Source: Ditylenchus dipsaci
Taxonomy: Eukaryota > Nematoda > Chromadorea > Rhabditida > Anguinidae
NCBI GenBank assembly: GCA_004194705.1
Contig: SADC01001341.1
Coordinates: forward strand, 124,001-188,000
DNA: 64,000 bases
Direction of reading: 5' to 3'
Shown here: positions 14,101-29,100 of the stretch, piece by piece
Position numbering within the stretch: the stretch's first letter is position 1
Layout of the letters: every line of letters starts with the position of its first letter
Made by a program: the position numbers and the translations under genes
The notes under the pieces: generated by a model
The model's database searches: none
Seen by the model: only the letters and a program-made list of their open reading frames with translations
Told to the model about the DNA's origin: nothing

Positions 14101-17100
14101 TAACATAATTATAATGGACAGAAGGGACCAAAGCATTTTTCAATAAAAAAAACAACAGGGGGACCAAGCTGTTTTTGGAAACGTATTTTCCGCTAGAGCT
14201 TCCCCATATTCAGATTTTCTGAAAAGTGACCCATAATCACATTTTGAAATCTTTTTTTCTGCTCACACGGTAAAAAAAACATTTCTGAACGCTTTTTTCA
14301 TGAAAAAAAAGTTATATTTAATTAAAAAATGTCTCGCATCTCATACGGGTAGATGGTCATTTTAAGGTATTTTTGGGTAGTTTTTTTGGTGATTTATCAG
14401 ACTTTTCTTGCTGCAGCTGGGCAAAAGGTCTTTCTAAAATACATTTTTTCAGGTACCGTAAATGTTCTAATAGAACCCCCCTCTCTAATATAGACCCCCC
14501 CCCCTATTTTTTGACTAAGATTTCAGAGTTAAGGCCATTTCTGATTGACAATTTCAGATTTTCGGGGGATCGAAAAATAGAGCCCCGTGGGCTTTATTAG
14601 AACATCTACGGTATATTGCTCGAAATTCACAGAATCAGCTTTATTCGCAAATTAAAGGTTTTAAAAAAAAGTTCGTCCACTGGCCAATGTTACTAAACAA
14701 GACGAAATTGAGAATATAGGTGAGCCTGGATGTAAGGACATAATGGCACCTTTTTTTAAACCCCCCTGACTGGTCGAAAAAGAAATTCAGCAAAGCTTAC
14801 CACCGCTATAACGGTACCCCGGATATAACTACATCTTCAGCTGGTTCCCATAGGTGCCGTTTCATATTTAATGACATAAATGGCTAAAAGTATGGACTGA
14901 GAAATTTAAGCATTAAATGCTTTCTATTCAAAGGCGCGTAGGCGGCTGTAGGCAAATTCTGAGTGAATGAGAGTTAATTGTAAAATTGTCTTGTGATGAT
15001 GTGGAAACGGTTAAATGCACAGTTTTTTAATATGTATCTTTAGGGTTGTCGACTTTCGACTTTTAAGTCGAAAGTCGAAAGGTCGAAATTTTTTAAGGCA
15101 GATTTTTTTACCGGAGTGTAAATCTGTTTTACAATGTATACGCAACTTTTAATTCTGATATATGTTGTAAAATCAGATTTTCCAAATTTGGCCGAAAATC
15201 GACCTTAAAAAAATTTCGACCTTTCGACTTTCGACTCAAAAGTCGAAAGTCGACAACCCTACGTATCTATTGCCAAAAACCAAAAATTTTTAAAAAATTT
15301 TGTTTGACTTTTTTAGCATTAGAACGGAAAAATAATCGCTTTTGGGAAAAATATGCCGGTTTTTTTGTAAATGTGCCCGCTTCTGGATAGAACCTGTAAT
15401 ATATGTTCTGCTTTATGTAAACCGCGATGCTCAAAGCAAAAATGTCAAAAAATGGGTGTAGTATCACAGAGTCGCAAAAATTTAATCTATGATAAAGTGA
15501 TTTTCCCAAAAAGCGAACACTTTTTCACAGAAAGGTGGCCAAACGCTGTCATTTTTACGTATCGTCTTTTTTTTTATCTATTTTTATATTTGAAAAATAT
15601 TGTTTATTTGAAAAAAATTTGACTTGGCAACGATTATGAGTGTGCAGGCAACAGCTGTTTACAGATTTCACTTCGTTTTTTGCTCAGTGCATAGATCTGC
15701 TAGCCAGTGACCACTCTTTTTCTTGGATGTATCAATTGGAAACGCTTTTTTCTGCTGTTTTCTCTAAACCTCATGGCTAGACAACAAATCTCTTTTTCAG
15801 TTTGCTGCCAGATAACACATGTTTTCACTTAGAAATCGTACAAACTCATATGCAAGCAGGGTAAAGTGGCCTACTACTATTGCTTTTTTATTGTTCCTTT
15901 CACTTTGATAAACACAATGGTTCATCAATAGCTAAAGTATGATTGAACGCAGTGTTTTTCGGGCTTAAAATAAAAATAAAGAGCTAACCCTAAAAGACAG
16001 CGCTTTAAAAATACGCATAATACAAAATTTGACGCTACTGTCATATACCCCCTCCCCCCCCCCCCCCCTAAAAGCTATTGTAATATACCCCCCCCTCCAA
16101 TAATTTTTCAGGTACCCAAAAACCATACTTTTTTTTAGAAAAGTGGTGAAATTATTACGTGTTGTCCCTGAGCCTAATTCCTAAGGCCCAAAGCCGAAGC
16201 CTAAGGGCTAAGCCTAATTCCTAAGCCTAAAATTATTAGGGGGGTTGTATTACAAGAGGGTTTTTTGGGGGGAGGGGGGGGGTTTGTATATTACAGTAGC
16301 GCCCAAAATTTTATTTCACGTCAAATGGGATAATAATAATAATAAAAAGTGAAAAATCGAGCACGCCAAAGATTGGGCCAAGTGAAAAAAGGGGGGGGGC
16401 ATTTAGGTTTCAAAAAAGTGGCATCGGTGGCGCAGTGCGTAAGCAGTCGTTGTTTTTTTTGGTCATAAAAGGGTGCGCAGGTTCGACCCCACGTGGTGGC
16501 ACTCTATTTTTTTTATTGTTTGACCTGTTTCTAGGGGTAATTTGAGTCGCTGATTCCGAATCTGGCGTCGAATCCATTAATATACCGTATTTTCTCTATT
16601 AATGAACCCCTCTCTAATAATGAACCCCCCTCCTATTTTTGACTAGGATTTTAGAGTTAAGGCCATTTTTGATTGACAATTTTGAGATTTTTCGGGGTTT
16701 GAAAAATAATGAACCCGGGTTCATTAATAGAGAAAATACGGTATAAGAAAATTTGGAAAATCACCCGGGGCCAGACAGACTAAAAAAAAATTCGGGACGG
16801 GATCCGGGACGGGAAAATCGCAAAATTCACTTGGGACCGTCGAACCTCGACAAGCCGTCACCCCCCTCGAGTTCGTTCCGGCCTAGGGAAAAATACTTTT
16901 CTCCTATTTTTTAAAACCAAAACCTCGATAAGCCGTCACCCTTTCAACAAAGCTACCAGACTGTCCAAACAGAACTAGTCAAATACTTCGAAAATTTGGA
17001 GAAAAAAGTGTTATTCCCTAGGCGGGAACGAAGTCGAGGGGCTGAAGGCTTATCGAGGTTCGACTGTATTATGTAACTTTTGAGCTATTTAACATATCCA

Positions 17101-20100
17101 AGATTCAGGTGCTTTTTGACGAGGAATTTTTTTCACGTACTGGTCACCCGAATGAACCTGGTGGACATCTGAAAGGTCGTCTTCGCTTTTCTTTTGGTAT
17201 TTTCACGATACAAAAAATGTTCCTCAATGGCGCCGTCGAATATGCTGAAAATTTTAGAATAATCACTTGATAAAATGAGCTTTTTATTTTCTCTGTTAGG
17301 TGGTTGAATGGGGATAAATACCGATAAAGAAACACGTAGTGCACACCTACCCATTTGGGCTACAAATGGCGCTAAGCTTCTATAAAAATTATTTGACCTA
17401 ATCATCCAACAAGCGCCCACAAACATCCCTCGGACTCGAATCATAGGTAAATCAAGAACACTGAATGTGGATCTGAACTATTGGGATTGGATTAGGACCA
17501 CTGAGGTAGGATTGGACCACTGAAAGTTTACCGTATTTCCTCTAATAGAGCCACCGGTGGCTTTATTTTTTAGATGCCGAAAATCTAAAAATTTTGGGTT
17601 GATCTCGAGATTTTCGGGTTGAAATCCAAAATCGAAAAGGCGGTAGAGCTCATGGGAGTTAAGAAAACGCATTAAACAGCTTTGCAAAAATTTATTCTGC
17701 ATCGAGACCCTCAAAGTCGAGGGTGGCTCTATTAGAGAAAATACGGTATCTAGATCGCTGAAGTTAGATCTGAACTATTGAAAGTAAATTTGGACCACTG
17801 AGGGTGGAACACATGGCTTTTTTTCCCTTACTTTTCCTCGAATCTAAAAAGAGGAATTTACCTAGAGCCGCACTGGCCTGAAGAGAAAGCTATTCATTTT
17901 GCTAAAATCGCAGTGAGAATTAGACTTTTATGGGCACTGTACTATATCGAAGAAGCCAGATTTTGCGATGATTGTGCTCAAAAGGTCTAGAAACCCCCAG
18001 GTAGTTAAACATTACAGTCAGGAATTAACGCGTTAATGTGACAAAAGTAAATACCATGTCTAGGGTGGTCGAGGTCCTGGTCGAGGTAACTCGACCAGGA
18101 CCTCGATCAGCCTCCACCTTTTGTGCTGTTACACACATTTTTGTCACATCGATGTCTTAATTTTTATGTAAAAGACAGTTTAGAATCTCAGCACTCGTTT
18201 GGTGTACAAAGCATGAGAAAAAATTCAAAAAAATCTCCTCTGATCACCAAATAAGGTGCAAAAACACGGTCACACCTCAACTTGCCTTTTTAAAGTTAGG
18301 ATTAGCGAGGGTGAACTGTAATAAGGTCAGTGTGACCCCAATATATTTGAAAATTGTCGATAAAGGAAATCGTTTGCGAAATTTCTTAGGTGATGAAGTT
18401 TTCGATCCATAATGTACACGAAAAATTGCAAAGAGCCTGGTTACGTTAACAAACGGAAAAAAATCGACAAAGAGTCTGTGAGGTCAAAAGATTGTGGCTA
18501 GCCGTTTCGATCTTCTAAACCGATAAATATTATATTTGAAACTCCAGACTTTCGAATCGGTCACCAAACCAATGTTTCGGTATTGAGTTTGCTTAACTAT
18601 GTCCATACTTACAGGCTTACGTAAAGTAAACTCTTACAAAATATCGAATAGATCAATAACGGACGGGATAATAATATGCGAGTGACATCAAGTCATAACT
18701 CACATTAACTCGCAAAGGATTAGACAGATAAATGGACACCTTTTATTTCCGAACCAACAACAGCAATCAATAACAAACTAAACAGTTTACGGGATCAAGA
18801 CCAAAAGCCTTTCGGCTATCAAGCGATGGGTACGGTCGCTGAGAACTTCCACATCTTCATCACTGCCCATCTCATCTGCCCCGATTCTCAATATTTCCCG
18901 ACGGTTAAGCTGCGAAATGAACATCTCCTGCAAAATGAAAGATCAGTAAGCGGCTACCAGCTGGCAAAATCTTACAGTAACAGTAGTAAGTTTGGTTCGA
19001 TCCAGTCTTTCCGCCCGACGAAGCTTATCAAAATTAGACATGTGGCCATCATTCAGTAAAACCTGCAGCCATCGGATCGACTGAAAAATAAAGTCGCTCA
19101 TAAAATTTTCAAGGTAAAACAACCTCCGGAACACACGAGATCAAGATCGTGCTCATCCTAGCTGAGACAGGTAATAGTTCGTAAATTGACTTGAATGGTA
19201 AAAATTTACCAACATCGTAAATAATGTGAGAAGGTAACATTGTTCTCGAAAAAAATGATCGCCACATCTCAACTAGTTACTGCACTACCGTAATCTAATC
19301 TTTTTTCATAGATATTATACTTACGTTTTTCTGTCAGATCGGCAGTCGAGTATTTGATTCCTGACCACCAGGCAGCAATCCATCTGTTCGTGACGGCCAT
19401 CCTAGTTTGATCCGCATCTCCAAGAAACTGCAGCACAGCGTCCAGATTTTCAGCCGAAGCTTGAGCCATTTTAGCACGAAGTTTTATTGCCTAAAAATTG
19501 TAAACATTACTGTCGAGAATCTTGCTTGACAATTCTCCAAGTATTTTCGTTGATTATTATGCTAGTTTGGTTATGGGTGAAAATCCCCCGTAAAAATCCC
19601 CCGTAAAAATCCCCCAGCAAAAATCCCCCACAAAAATCCCCCAGTAAAAATCCCCCCAGCAAAAATCACCCCACAAAAATCCCCCAGCAAAAATCCCCCC
19701 ACAAAAATCCCCCAGAATAAAAATTGAAGTGAGGCAAATGTATCTAAGCAAATGTATTTCAAAACCACGGTATTCTAACCAAAATCATGTCATGAACACT
19801 ACTTTATAGTTAAAGACGTCCCAGTGCCGATGTAAACCGGAGTACCGAAGCATGAAACGAGGTAATGACTTTATTGCCTGGATGGTGTAGTATAGTCATT
19901 GGTTTTACTCACAATACTTTAAGTATAAAGTTAACTCGCAATGCCTAAAGGACCTTAACTCCTATGTGGATATCCCAACCAACTAGGTAAAGCCACCTGG
20001 ATACCTGATAACTGGATATTACTAGGTGAGTATCACTGCCGACGTAGTACTACCCAAGTTTCACCACCTAAGTTCTACCATTTCAGTACAACTATTAAGA

Positions 20101-23100
20101 TGCTCAACTCACTTTTGCATAGTTATTTGAAATAACTTATTTCGCTCTCTGTACTGATGTATTACCCACAGTTTATTAGATGTTATACTCCAAGCTTATG
20201 GTATCTTATGTACTTAGGCGTGGGTATCTAGGTGTTGGAACCCAGGCGTGAGTACCTAGGTAGGAGTACCGAGGTGGTGGTACATAGGTGGTGTTACTCA
20301 GGTAAGAGGTACCCAGGTAGGCGTACCCAGGAGACGGACTACCTAAATTCACCCAAAAGTACCTAAACACTTCAAACCACCGGAAACACCCAGGTGTTGG
20401 TACTCAGGTGGTGGTCCTCAGGCAGCTGTTTCTGGGTGGTACTACATCGGGGTGGTCCACACGTAGTGGTATTCTGAGGCGTGGAGCATTTACCGTATTG
20501 ATCCACATCGAATTGGTCCACCACACACGACTTGGTCCAGACTTTTCAAATTCGTGCATTTTGAAAATTTTTGCGGGAATACAAATTTTTTCGTCTGAAC
20601 CAACCAAACCAAGTGGTCGACCACTTGGTGTAGACCACTAGGAGCGAATTTTTCTTTACTTTTTAGGGTTCCAAAACTTGTTTTCTAGACTAATTCGAGT
20701 ATGCTGAAGATGGGTTGACAGTAGTAAAATGCCGTATTCTCAGGTATTTTTCGAGTTTTGGGCAATAATTGATTTGGTAAAATCAATTATTCCCTAAAAC
20801 TCAAAAAATACTCGAGAACACGGCATCTTATCACTGTAAAGCCATCTTCAGCATGCTCGAATTACTCCAGAAAACAAGTTTTGGAACCCTAAAAAGTAAA
20901 AGAAAAAATTCGCTCCAAGTTGTCGACCACTTGGTTTGGTTGGTTCAGACTAAAAAATTTGAATTCTTGCAATCTTTTTCAAAATGCACAAATTTGAAAA
21001 GTCTCTGCTAATTCTTGTGTGGACCGACTCGTTGTGGATCAATTCGGTTAACGCCCACGTTTGTAACACCTCAAGTAACACCACCTGGGCATCACCACCT
21101 GGGTACTACTACCTAGGTACTCACGCCTGGGTTCCACCACCTAGGTACCCACACTTAAGTACCACCACCTGAGTACCGCTATATAGGTAAGTTTCAGGCC
21201 ATGTTTGAATCGGATAAGACCATGTCATGAGGCAAATCAGACAATGTTGAAAAGCACATAAATCTACGATACCATAAGCTTGGAGTATAACATCTAATGA
21301 ACTATGGGCAATACATCAGTTCAGAGAGTGAAATAACTACTAAGCAGAAAAAAATTCAACAAAAAACTGCGTGGCCCCCCTTGTTGTTTTGTGAACAGAT
21401 GTCGGAAGCAGGATGTCGATTTAGGAGACAGGAAGTCGGATGTAGGAAGTCGGAAGTCCATCAGAGCCCCCACTTCCGACTTCGACATCCGACTCGTTGG
21501 TATACAAAGCATAAGAACTTCACATACTACATCCATCGGAGCCGAGTTATAACCAAAGCCCTTTATAAGACGGTTTGAAACATATCGTTTAAACGATTTG
21601 TTCAAACGGTTCAAACGGTTTGAAGAAACAGTTTAAGCGCTTTGAACAAACGGTTTGCTACAAACCAAGGTTTACCAACCATTTGCTGAAAACGGTTTGA
21701 AGCAAACGGTTTGCCCGAGTATAAACAGTGCCAATCTTAGCACTCGTTTGATATACAAAGCATAAGAAAACATTTTAAAGAATTTCCTCTGATAACCAAA
21801 TAATGTGAGAAAACACGACCTCAACCTCACTCGCTTATTTGAGCATAGGGTTAGCGAGGGTGAGCTGTTAGAAGGTCAGTGTAATCTCTAAGAATTCGGA
21901 AATTGGCCGATAAAGGATACCGTTTGCGAAATTCTTTAGGTCGTGAAATTTTTAGACCGACAATGTACGCGAAAAATTGCAAAGAGCCTGGTCACGTTAA
22001 CAAACGGAAAAAATCGACAAAGAGTCTGTGAGGTCAAAAGATTGTGGCTAGCCGTTTCGATCTTCTAAACCGACAAATATTATTTTGAAACTCCAGACTT
22101 TCGAATCGGTCACCAAACCAATGTTTCGGTATTGAGTTTGCTTAACTATGTCCATACTTGTAGGCTTACGTGAAGTAAACTCTTACAAAATATCGAATAG
22201 ATCAATAACGGACGGGATAATAATATGCGATGACATCAAGTCATAACTCACATTAACTCTCAAAAAATTAGACATATAAATGGACACCTTTTATTTCCGA
22301 ACCAACAACAGCAATCAATCACAAACTGAACAATTCACGGGATCAAGACCAAATGCCTTTCGGCTATCAAGCGATGGGTTCGGTTGCTGAGAACAGTCAC
22401 ATCTTCATCACCGCCCATCTCATCTGCCCCGATTCTCAAGATTTCCTGCAGGTTAAGCTGCGAAATGAACATCTCCTGCAAAATAAAAGATCAGTAAGCG
22501 GCTACCAGCTGGCAAAATCTTACAGTAACAGTAGTAAGTTTGGTTCGATCCAGTCTTTCCGCCCGACGAAGCTTATCAAAATTAGACATGTGGCCATCAT
22601 TCAGCAAAACCTGCAGCCATCGGATCGACTGAAAATAAAATCGCTCATAAAATTTTGTAAGGTAAAAAAACCTCTGGAACACACGAGATCAAAATCGTGC
22701 TCATCCTAGCTGAGACAGGTAATAGTTCGTAAATTGACTTGAATGGTAAAAATTTACCAACATCGTAAATAATGTCAGAAGGTAACATTGTTCTCGAAAA
22801 AAATGATCGCCACATCTCAACTAGTTACTGCACCACCGTAATCTAATCTTTTTCATAGATATTATACTTACGTTCTCTTCGCGGATAGGCAGTCGAGCAT
22901 CTTGGTTCCTGACCACCCAGGCAGCAGTCCATCTGTTGGTGACGGCCATCCTAGTTTGATCCGCATCTCCAAGAAACTGCAGCACAGCGTCCAGATTGTC
23001 AGCCGAAGCGTGAGCCATTTGAGCACAAAGTTTTATTGCCTAAAAATTGTAAACATTACTGTCGAGAATCTTGCTTGGCAATTCTCCAAGTATTTTCGTT

Positions 23101-26100
23101 GATTATTATACTTGTTTGGACTCATTTTACTGAACGACTACCAACTCTTGACAGTTTTTACTCGTGGCTACTTCAACTCGTGACCATCAATGAGTTGAAA
23201 ATATCAACGGCCGAAAGACATCAAGCAGCTTCCTGTGTGCTAGGGAGGGCTATATCTCAGTAACCAAGCTTCTTCTTTAAATTCGGTTAACTGATTCGAA
23301 TTGCTGAAGACATTTTGGCTACTAAGATGACTCAGAATAAAACAACTAAAAGCTCCAAGAAAACTGTCACGAGTTGAAGTAGTCACGAGTTCAAACTGTC
23401 ACGAGTTGATATTTTACCCATTTGACTAGACATGGAAACTTGACATTTTCGGGACGGGACCGTTCGAAATTCAAATATATTCTTTGCATACAGGACACCG
23501 GGACGGGACAGCTGCCCAAAAATTTTTGGGCGGGATTTTGGGACGGACGATGCTTCCAAATTCGGTCGGGCGGGAAGAATTTGTCATGACCCGTTCCGTC
23601 TCGTTTCCATCTCTACATTCTACTTGATTTGAGCAGCTCTACAAAATAGCAGTAAAAATTACTATACAATGTCAAAAACTTTGGACGTCTCACTAATTTT
23701 GAGCAAATTGCTAATTTGGGTGCCTATTTCTGGAAATACCGTAAATTCTCTAATTATGCGGCCGCCCGATAATTTTTCAACCCTTAAAAAATTGGGAAAT
23801 TGTCAATCAAAAATGACCCTAACTCTGAAATCTTAGTCAAAAAAAGAGAAGGAGGCCCGGTTATTAGAAGGGTCCCCATAATTAGAGGATTTACGGTACG
23901 TTGTTATCTTGTAGAACTGCTCAAGCCGAGTGAAGTGAGTCTGAACACGCATATGAACATACCAGACCAATTATATTTATTTTAAGAAAAAAGGTTCATT
24001 TTTTGGTACATAAAATTACTTCGCTATAAAAGGCCTTAACTGGGTTGTTGCATATCCGAAAATTTCGTATTCGTATATCCGGTCCGGCATCCGATATCCG
24101 AAATTTTCGGATATCCGATCCAATCCGACATCCGATATCCGGAAAAATCCCGGATAATATCCGAAATTATCCGAAAAAGTATATACGATCTGAGCACCTT
24201 ATTACTAGGATTATCAAATATCCGAAAACATTGGATCGGATATCCGTATCTGGTATCTGATATCCGAAATTTTCGGAAATCCAATCCGGCATCCGATATC
24301 CGAAAAAATCCCGCATAATTTCGGATACTATCCGAAACCAACCCTAGCCTTAACTCAAATTTTCATCACAAATTGGTGTCGACATCTTAGAATATGTTTC
24401 TTAGCGTTGAATCTAAAGTCGGTTGGTAAATCAAATCTACGGAAAAAGGCCGAAAAAATCTCGGCACCAGATATATAAAACTTCCGAAAATACAGATTAT
24501 GTATTTCAAAAATACAGGTGGGTGAAGTTTTTTGTGCTCAATGTGCGGAATCGAAACCTGAACCTTGAAATCGTAATTAAATAGTCCAACGCTTTACCCA
24601 CCGCGTCATGATATTTGTAGAGAACGCAACTACTGCCATTTTGAAAGGCTGTGCTCAAGTAAACAAGTTCCAAAATAACTGAAGGATAAACCAGTGAAGG
24701 TTGAAAAAATTATACTGTGAAGGATTTATATGTTACAAGCAGTGTTTCAAATATCTAAAAGTCGGCACTGGTACCAACACTACGGATAGTGAGCGGCACC
24801 GGTAATAAATTCGGAACCGGAAGCAATAGAGGAGGGGGAAAGCCATTTACCGTATACCGTATTTTCTCTATTAAACGCCCCCTCTTCAATAAACGCCCCT
24901 CTCTAATTAACGCCCCCCTTCAGTGACCTATATTTCAGCCCAAAAAAATAATTTTGCAAATCTGTTTTTTGCGTTTTCTTAATTAGCACGAGTTTACCTA
25001 ATTCCACTTTCCAGATTTTGCTTGAGCACCCAAAAATCTCAAAATCGAAATAATTTTTTCCGATTTTTTAAGAGTTGAAAAATAAACGCCCTGGGGCGTT
25101 TAATAGAGAAAATACGGTATTCTCTATTAGAAGGCCCCTCTCTAATAGAAGGCCTCCCTTGAGGACCTATATATCAGCCTAGAAAAAGGAATTCGCAAAT
25201 CGGTTTTTCGCGTTTTCTTAGTTAGCACGAGCTTACCTGATTCCACTTTTAAAATTTTGGTTGAGCACTCAAAAATCTCAAAATCGACCCAAAATTTTTT
25301 CCGACTTTTTAAGGGTTGAAAAATAGAAGGCCCGGGCCTTGTAATAGAGAATATACGGTAGGGTTGAAAAAGTGGCCTCTATCGCGCAGTGCGTAAGCGA
25401 TTGTGTTTTGTGGTCATAAAAGAGTGCGCAGGTTCGATCCCGCATGCGTGCATTCACTTTTTTGGATTGTTTTTCCAGTTCTAGGGGTAATTTGGGTGGC
25501 TGATTCCAAATCTGGCATCGAAAAAGTCTAATTACCCCTATAACTGGTCAAACAAAATAAATAGCATGTCACCACGTGGAGTCGAACCTGCAACACCATT
25601 TCGGGCCAAAAACACAAACGCTTACGCACTGCGCCACCGAGGCCACTTTTTCAAACCTAAATGGCTTTTCCCCTCCTTTAAACCTTGAATTTTTCACTCA
25701 AAACGTTTTTTCGATATCAAGTCTACTAAAATTATATTACTATATTTATTCTCCTAAAATTTATAAGGACTCTCTTTTTCACAAGATCAGGTCCTGTTTG
25801 CAGAGCTTGAATACCTAAAAGTGGGCACCGGAAATGGCACCGGGAAAAGTGAGTCGGCACCGGAGATAGAGATGGGCACCGCACCGGCACCAGTGCTAAA
25901 TTTGAAACCAGAGCCGCACCGGTTTTTCATTTTAAATAATAGTTAAAAATTGGCAGCGGTGCTACCGAACAAAATGGCACCGGCACCAATACTGCACCGG
26001 TGCCACAAAAAAACTAGGGCTGTTAAAACTAGGGCTGCCGGTGCTTTTAAAACACTGGTTACAAGAGTGGGTACGATAAAACACATGATAGTAGAATGGC

Positions 26101-29100
26101 TGTAAGTACTTTCCCCCGCCAAATTATTCTTTTTTTTTGCTAAAATAACAACTTTTCTTTGAAAAAGTATGAAAATTTTTGAAAAAAACCGTTGCTAATT
26201 GACCGTTGCTAATTGACCGTTGCTAACTGACACCGTTGCTAACTGACACCGTTGCTAACTGACCTAGCCCCAAAAGAGTATTTCTCGGTGTTTTTATGTC
26301 GTAATGTCGTTTCTTTTAATCATCATGTAGCCGTGAACATTTGGTGACGATTTGGTGGATGAATGACGATTTGGTGGAATAAATAATTATTTGGGGGGGG
26401 GGGGGGTAAAACAATTTGAGCCATAGTAGAATTGGAACACTGACAATCTTATTTTCAATCAATTATGTTCAGATGAAAATACCACATCATCATCCAGATC
26501 TCGGAGGTCAGCCAACTCATGGGACAACTTTGTTGAAGTGCTTGTTGTGGCTGACAATAAAATGCTTCTTTATCACCAGAACAATTTGGAGAACTATGTT
26601 CTCACCTTGTTTTCCACGGTTTTTTTAAATTTTCCATTGTGACCTAGTGTAACTAATTCTTACATGCAGGTTGCTTCCATATATCGTCACCCCACACTTG
26701 GAGCTTCTATCAACATTATAGTTGTTCGTTTAATTATTCTGAAGCACGAAATGGTAAAAAAATTTTATTCTCATAATAAAAAGTCGACGCTCGTAATAAC
26801 GTTTCTCCAAAAGTTCGTTCCCGCCTAGGGTCCGACACTTTTTTTACCTCCATGTTTGAAGTGTTTTGCCAAATGTGATTCGCCAGTCTAGTGACTAGAC
26901 TCTAGTCCGAAATATCGTGAGGATTCTGATTTTGCCGATCGTTTTTGAGGATCAAGATGGTTTTGCAATTTAGACCCGCAACGCCCGTTATAACGTCTTC
27001 CTTTTTTGAAAAACAGCGACGCTATAAACGAGCGTTGCGGTCTAAATAGCAAAACTATCTTGATTCTCGAAAACGATCGGCAAAATCGGAATCTGTGTGA
27101 TATTTCAGACTAGGCTGACGAATCACATTTGGCAAAAACACTTCAAAAAATGGAGGTAAAAAAAGTGTCGGTCCCTAGGCGGAAACGAACTTTTGAGGGT
27201 GACCTTATATCGAGAGGCGACTGTAGTCAACCAAAATTTTGGAACTATTTTTAGGCTGGTCCAAGGATTTCTCACAGAGCACAAGAAACACTCCAACAAT
27301 TCTGCAATTGGCAACAAAATTACAACGATGGAAATGATGACGCTATCAACCACCATGACGTTGCCATTCTCTTGACTAGGCATGACATTTGCAGGTAGCC
27401 TGTTTTATTACACTGACAGGAAATTGTACGATGAACTAAACAATTGTCTTCAGGGCAACAAACAAATGCGACACCCTTGGACTTGCTGAATTGGGCACCA
27501 TGTGTGATGCCCAGAAAAGTTGTGCCATCATTGAAGACAATGGTAGGTGGTTGTTTGCTGGGCCAGTCAAGTAATTCATATAATAATTTTTCGGTGGGTC
27601 AGCGTTTCAGCAATTTTTTTCATGGTTAAAAGACCATAGCCGTCGCTGACAACGAAAAAAATTCACACGTTTGAATGCGCGCGGGACACTTCTTTTATTT
27701 GTTTTATATTCGAAATGAAGTTACCGTATTTCCTCTAATAGCTTCCCATGCTCTAATAATTCCCCCTCAATTTTGAGACCTATATCTCAGCCCAGAGTCA
27801 ATATTTTTTCCAAAGCTTTTTATTGCATTTTCGACCCTACTATAGAATACCCCTCCCCCCCCCCCCCCAAAATCCGACCTTTTTTTACTTAAGTAAAAAG
27901 TACCCAAATTTATGTCCCAGACCCCGGAAAATGTGCGCAAACTCTTCATTAGTCACAACTTCCGTACGCTGGCCTACCCCCAAGCCTAAGGGCTAAGCCT
28001 AAACTTGTTGTTTGCAAGGGTAGTTACAGCATTTTTTAAAGGTCGGATTTGGGGGGGGGGTATTCCATAGTAGCGCCGCATTTTCTTAACTACCACATGC
28101 TCTACCAATTCTGCTTTTTTGATTTTAAATTTCCACTCAAAAACCTTGAGATCGACCTTAAATTTTTCCGATTTTTGGGCATCCGAAAAATAACTTCCCG
28201 GGGAGCTATTAGAGAAACTACGGTATTTGTATTGAAATATGGAAAGAGGAACTTGTTAGTGCAGTGGTAAAGATCGTCATCTGGTCTAAATTGCTTGGGG
28301 GTTCGGATTCCAATGCCCGCTTTGCCCTTTTGATGATTAGTGTACTAAAAAAATATCTCTGAATATTTTTGCAATAATTGTGGTGTCTCCATGGCACGCA
28401 AAATCGATAAATTCATCGATGTAGATAAAATTATTTTTAGGCTATTTGTTCAAAAAAAATCTACGCATTTTTTGTAGATTTTGGTAACTTTTTATAAATT
28501 CGTGTAGTGAAACAATTCCCTTACACGAATTTACAAAACTTATCAAAATCTACAAAATATTCGTAGATTTTTTGAGTCCATCTTTACATACGCCGACCCA
28601 CGCTGAGCCTAAAGCCGCTTTCACAATGGGTCTGGGACTGAGTGCGCGACCCGGCTTCCTTTTCGCTGTAATTTTTTTCTTGATTTTCTTGATTGCGAAA
28701 AAAAATTCTGTTAGTATCATTTTGTAGCTGAGATTCAGAGCTTCAACATGAGCCATTCAGAATTGACATGTAATCGTAAAATTTTAGATAAAAATGACCA
28801 GTCTGACACTGAGTTTGACACTAAATCGGACACTCAGACCGAGTGTCAGACTCAGTGTCAGACTGGTCATTTTTATCTAAAATTTTACGATTACATGTCA
28901 ATTCTGAATGGCTCATGTTGAAGCCCTGAATCTCAGCTACAAAATGATACTAACAGAATTTTTTTCGCAATCAAGAAAAAATTACAGCGAAAAGGAAGCC
29001 GGGTCGCGCACTCAGTCCCAGACCCATTGTGAAAGCGGCTTAAGACTAAACCTGAGCTTTCTATGCCGAAATTCGACGAAGAATACGAGAAATGCATCAA

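Larger units (their letters stand above)
18178..23115 (+). repeat. Direct segmental duplication, copies 18178-19570 and 21726-23115
   Basis: About 1.39 kb is present twice in the same orientation, 3.55 kb apart, with long identical runs (for example around 18480-18660 against 22020-22200). Each copy contains the last three exons, introns and 3' UTR of a minus-strand gene. Similarity fades at 18178/21726 and stops near 19570/23115. Between the copies lies a 1-kb foldback element and a CCCCC repeat. Introns are retained, so copying was at DNA level. Confidence 0.9.

Noticed and set aside
18826..19059. Plus-strand ORFs at 18826-19059 and 22353-22709
   Set aside because: They are shadows of the minus-strand duplicated exons, which have the splice sites.
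19565..19725. CRISPR-like regular repeat
   Set aside because: Units abut with 2-3 nt spacers and drift in length; genome is eukaryotic.
19557..19768. Glycine/phenylalanine repeat proteins on the minus strand
   Set aside because: Produced by the AAAAATCCCCC tandem array in two frames; no start or splice context.
24036..24341. ORFs on both strands reading ISD-R-R-rich peptides
   Set aside because: By-product of the GATATCCG palindrome cluster.
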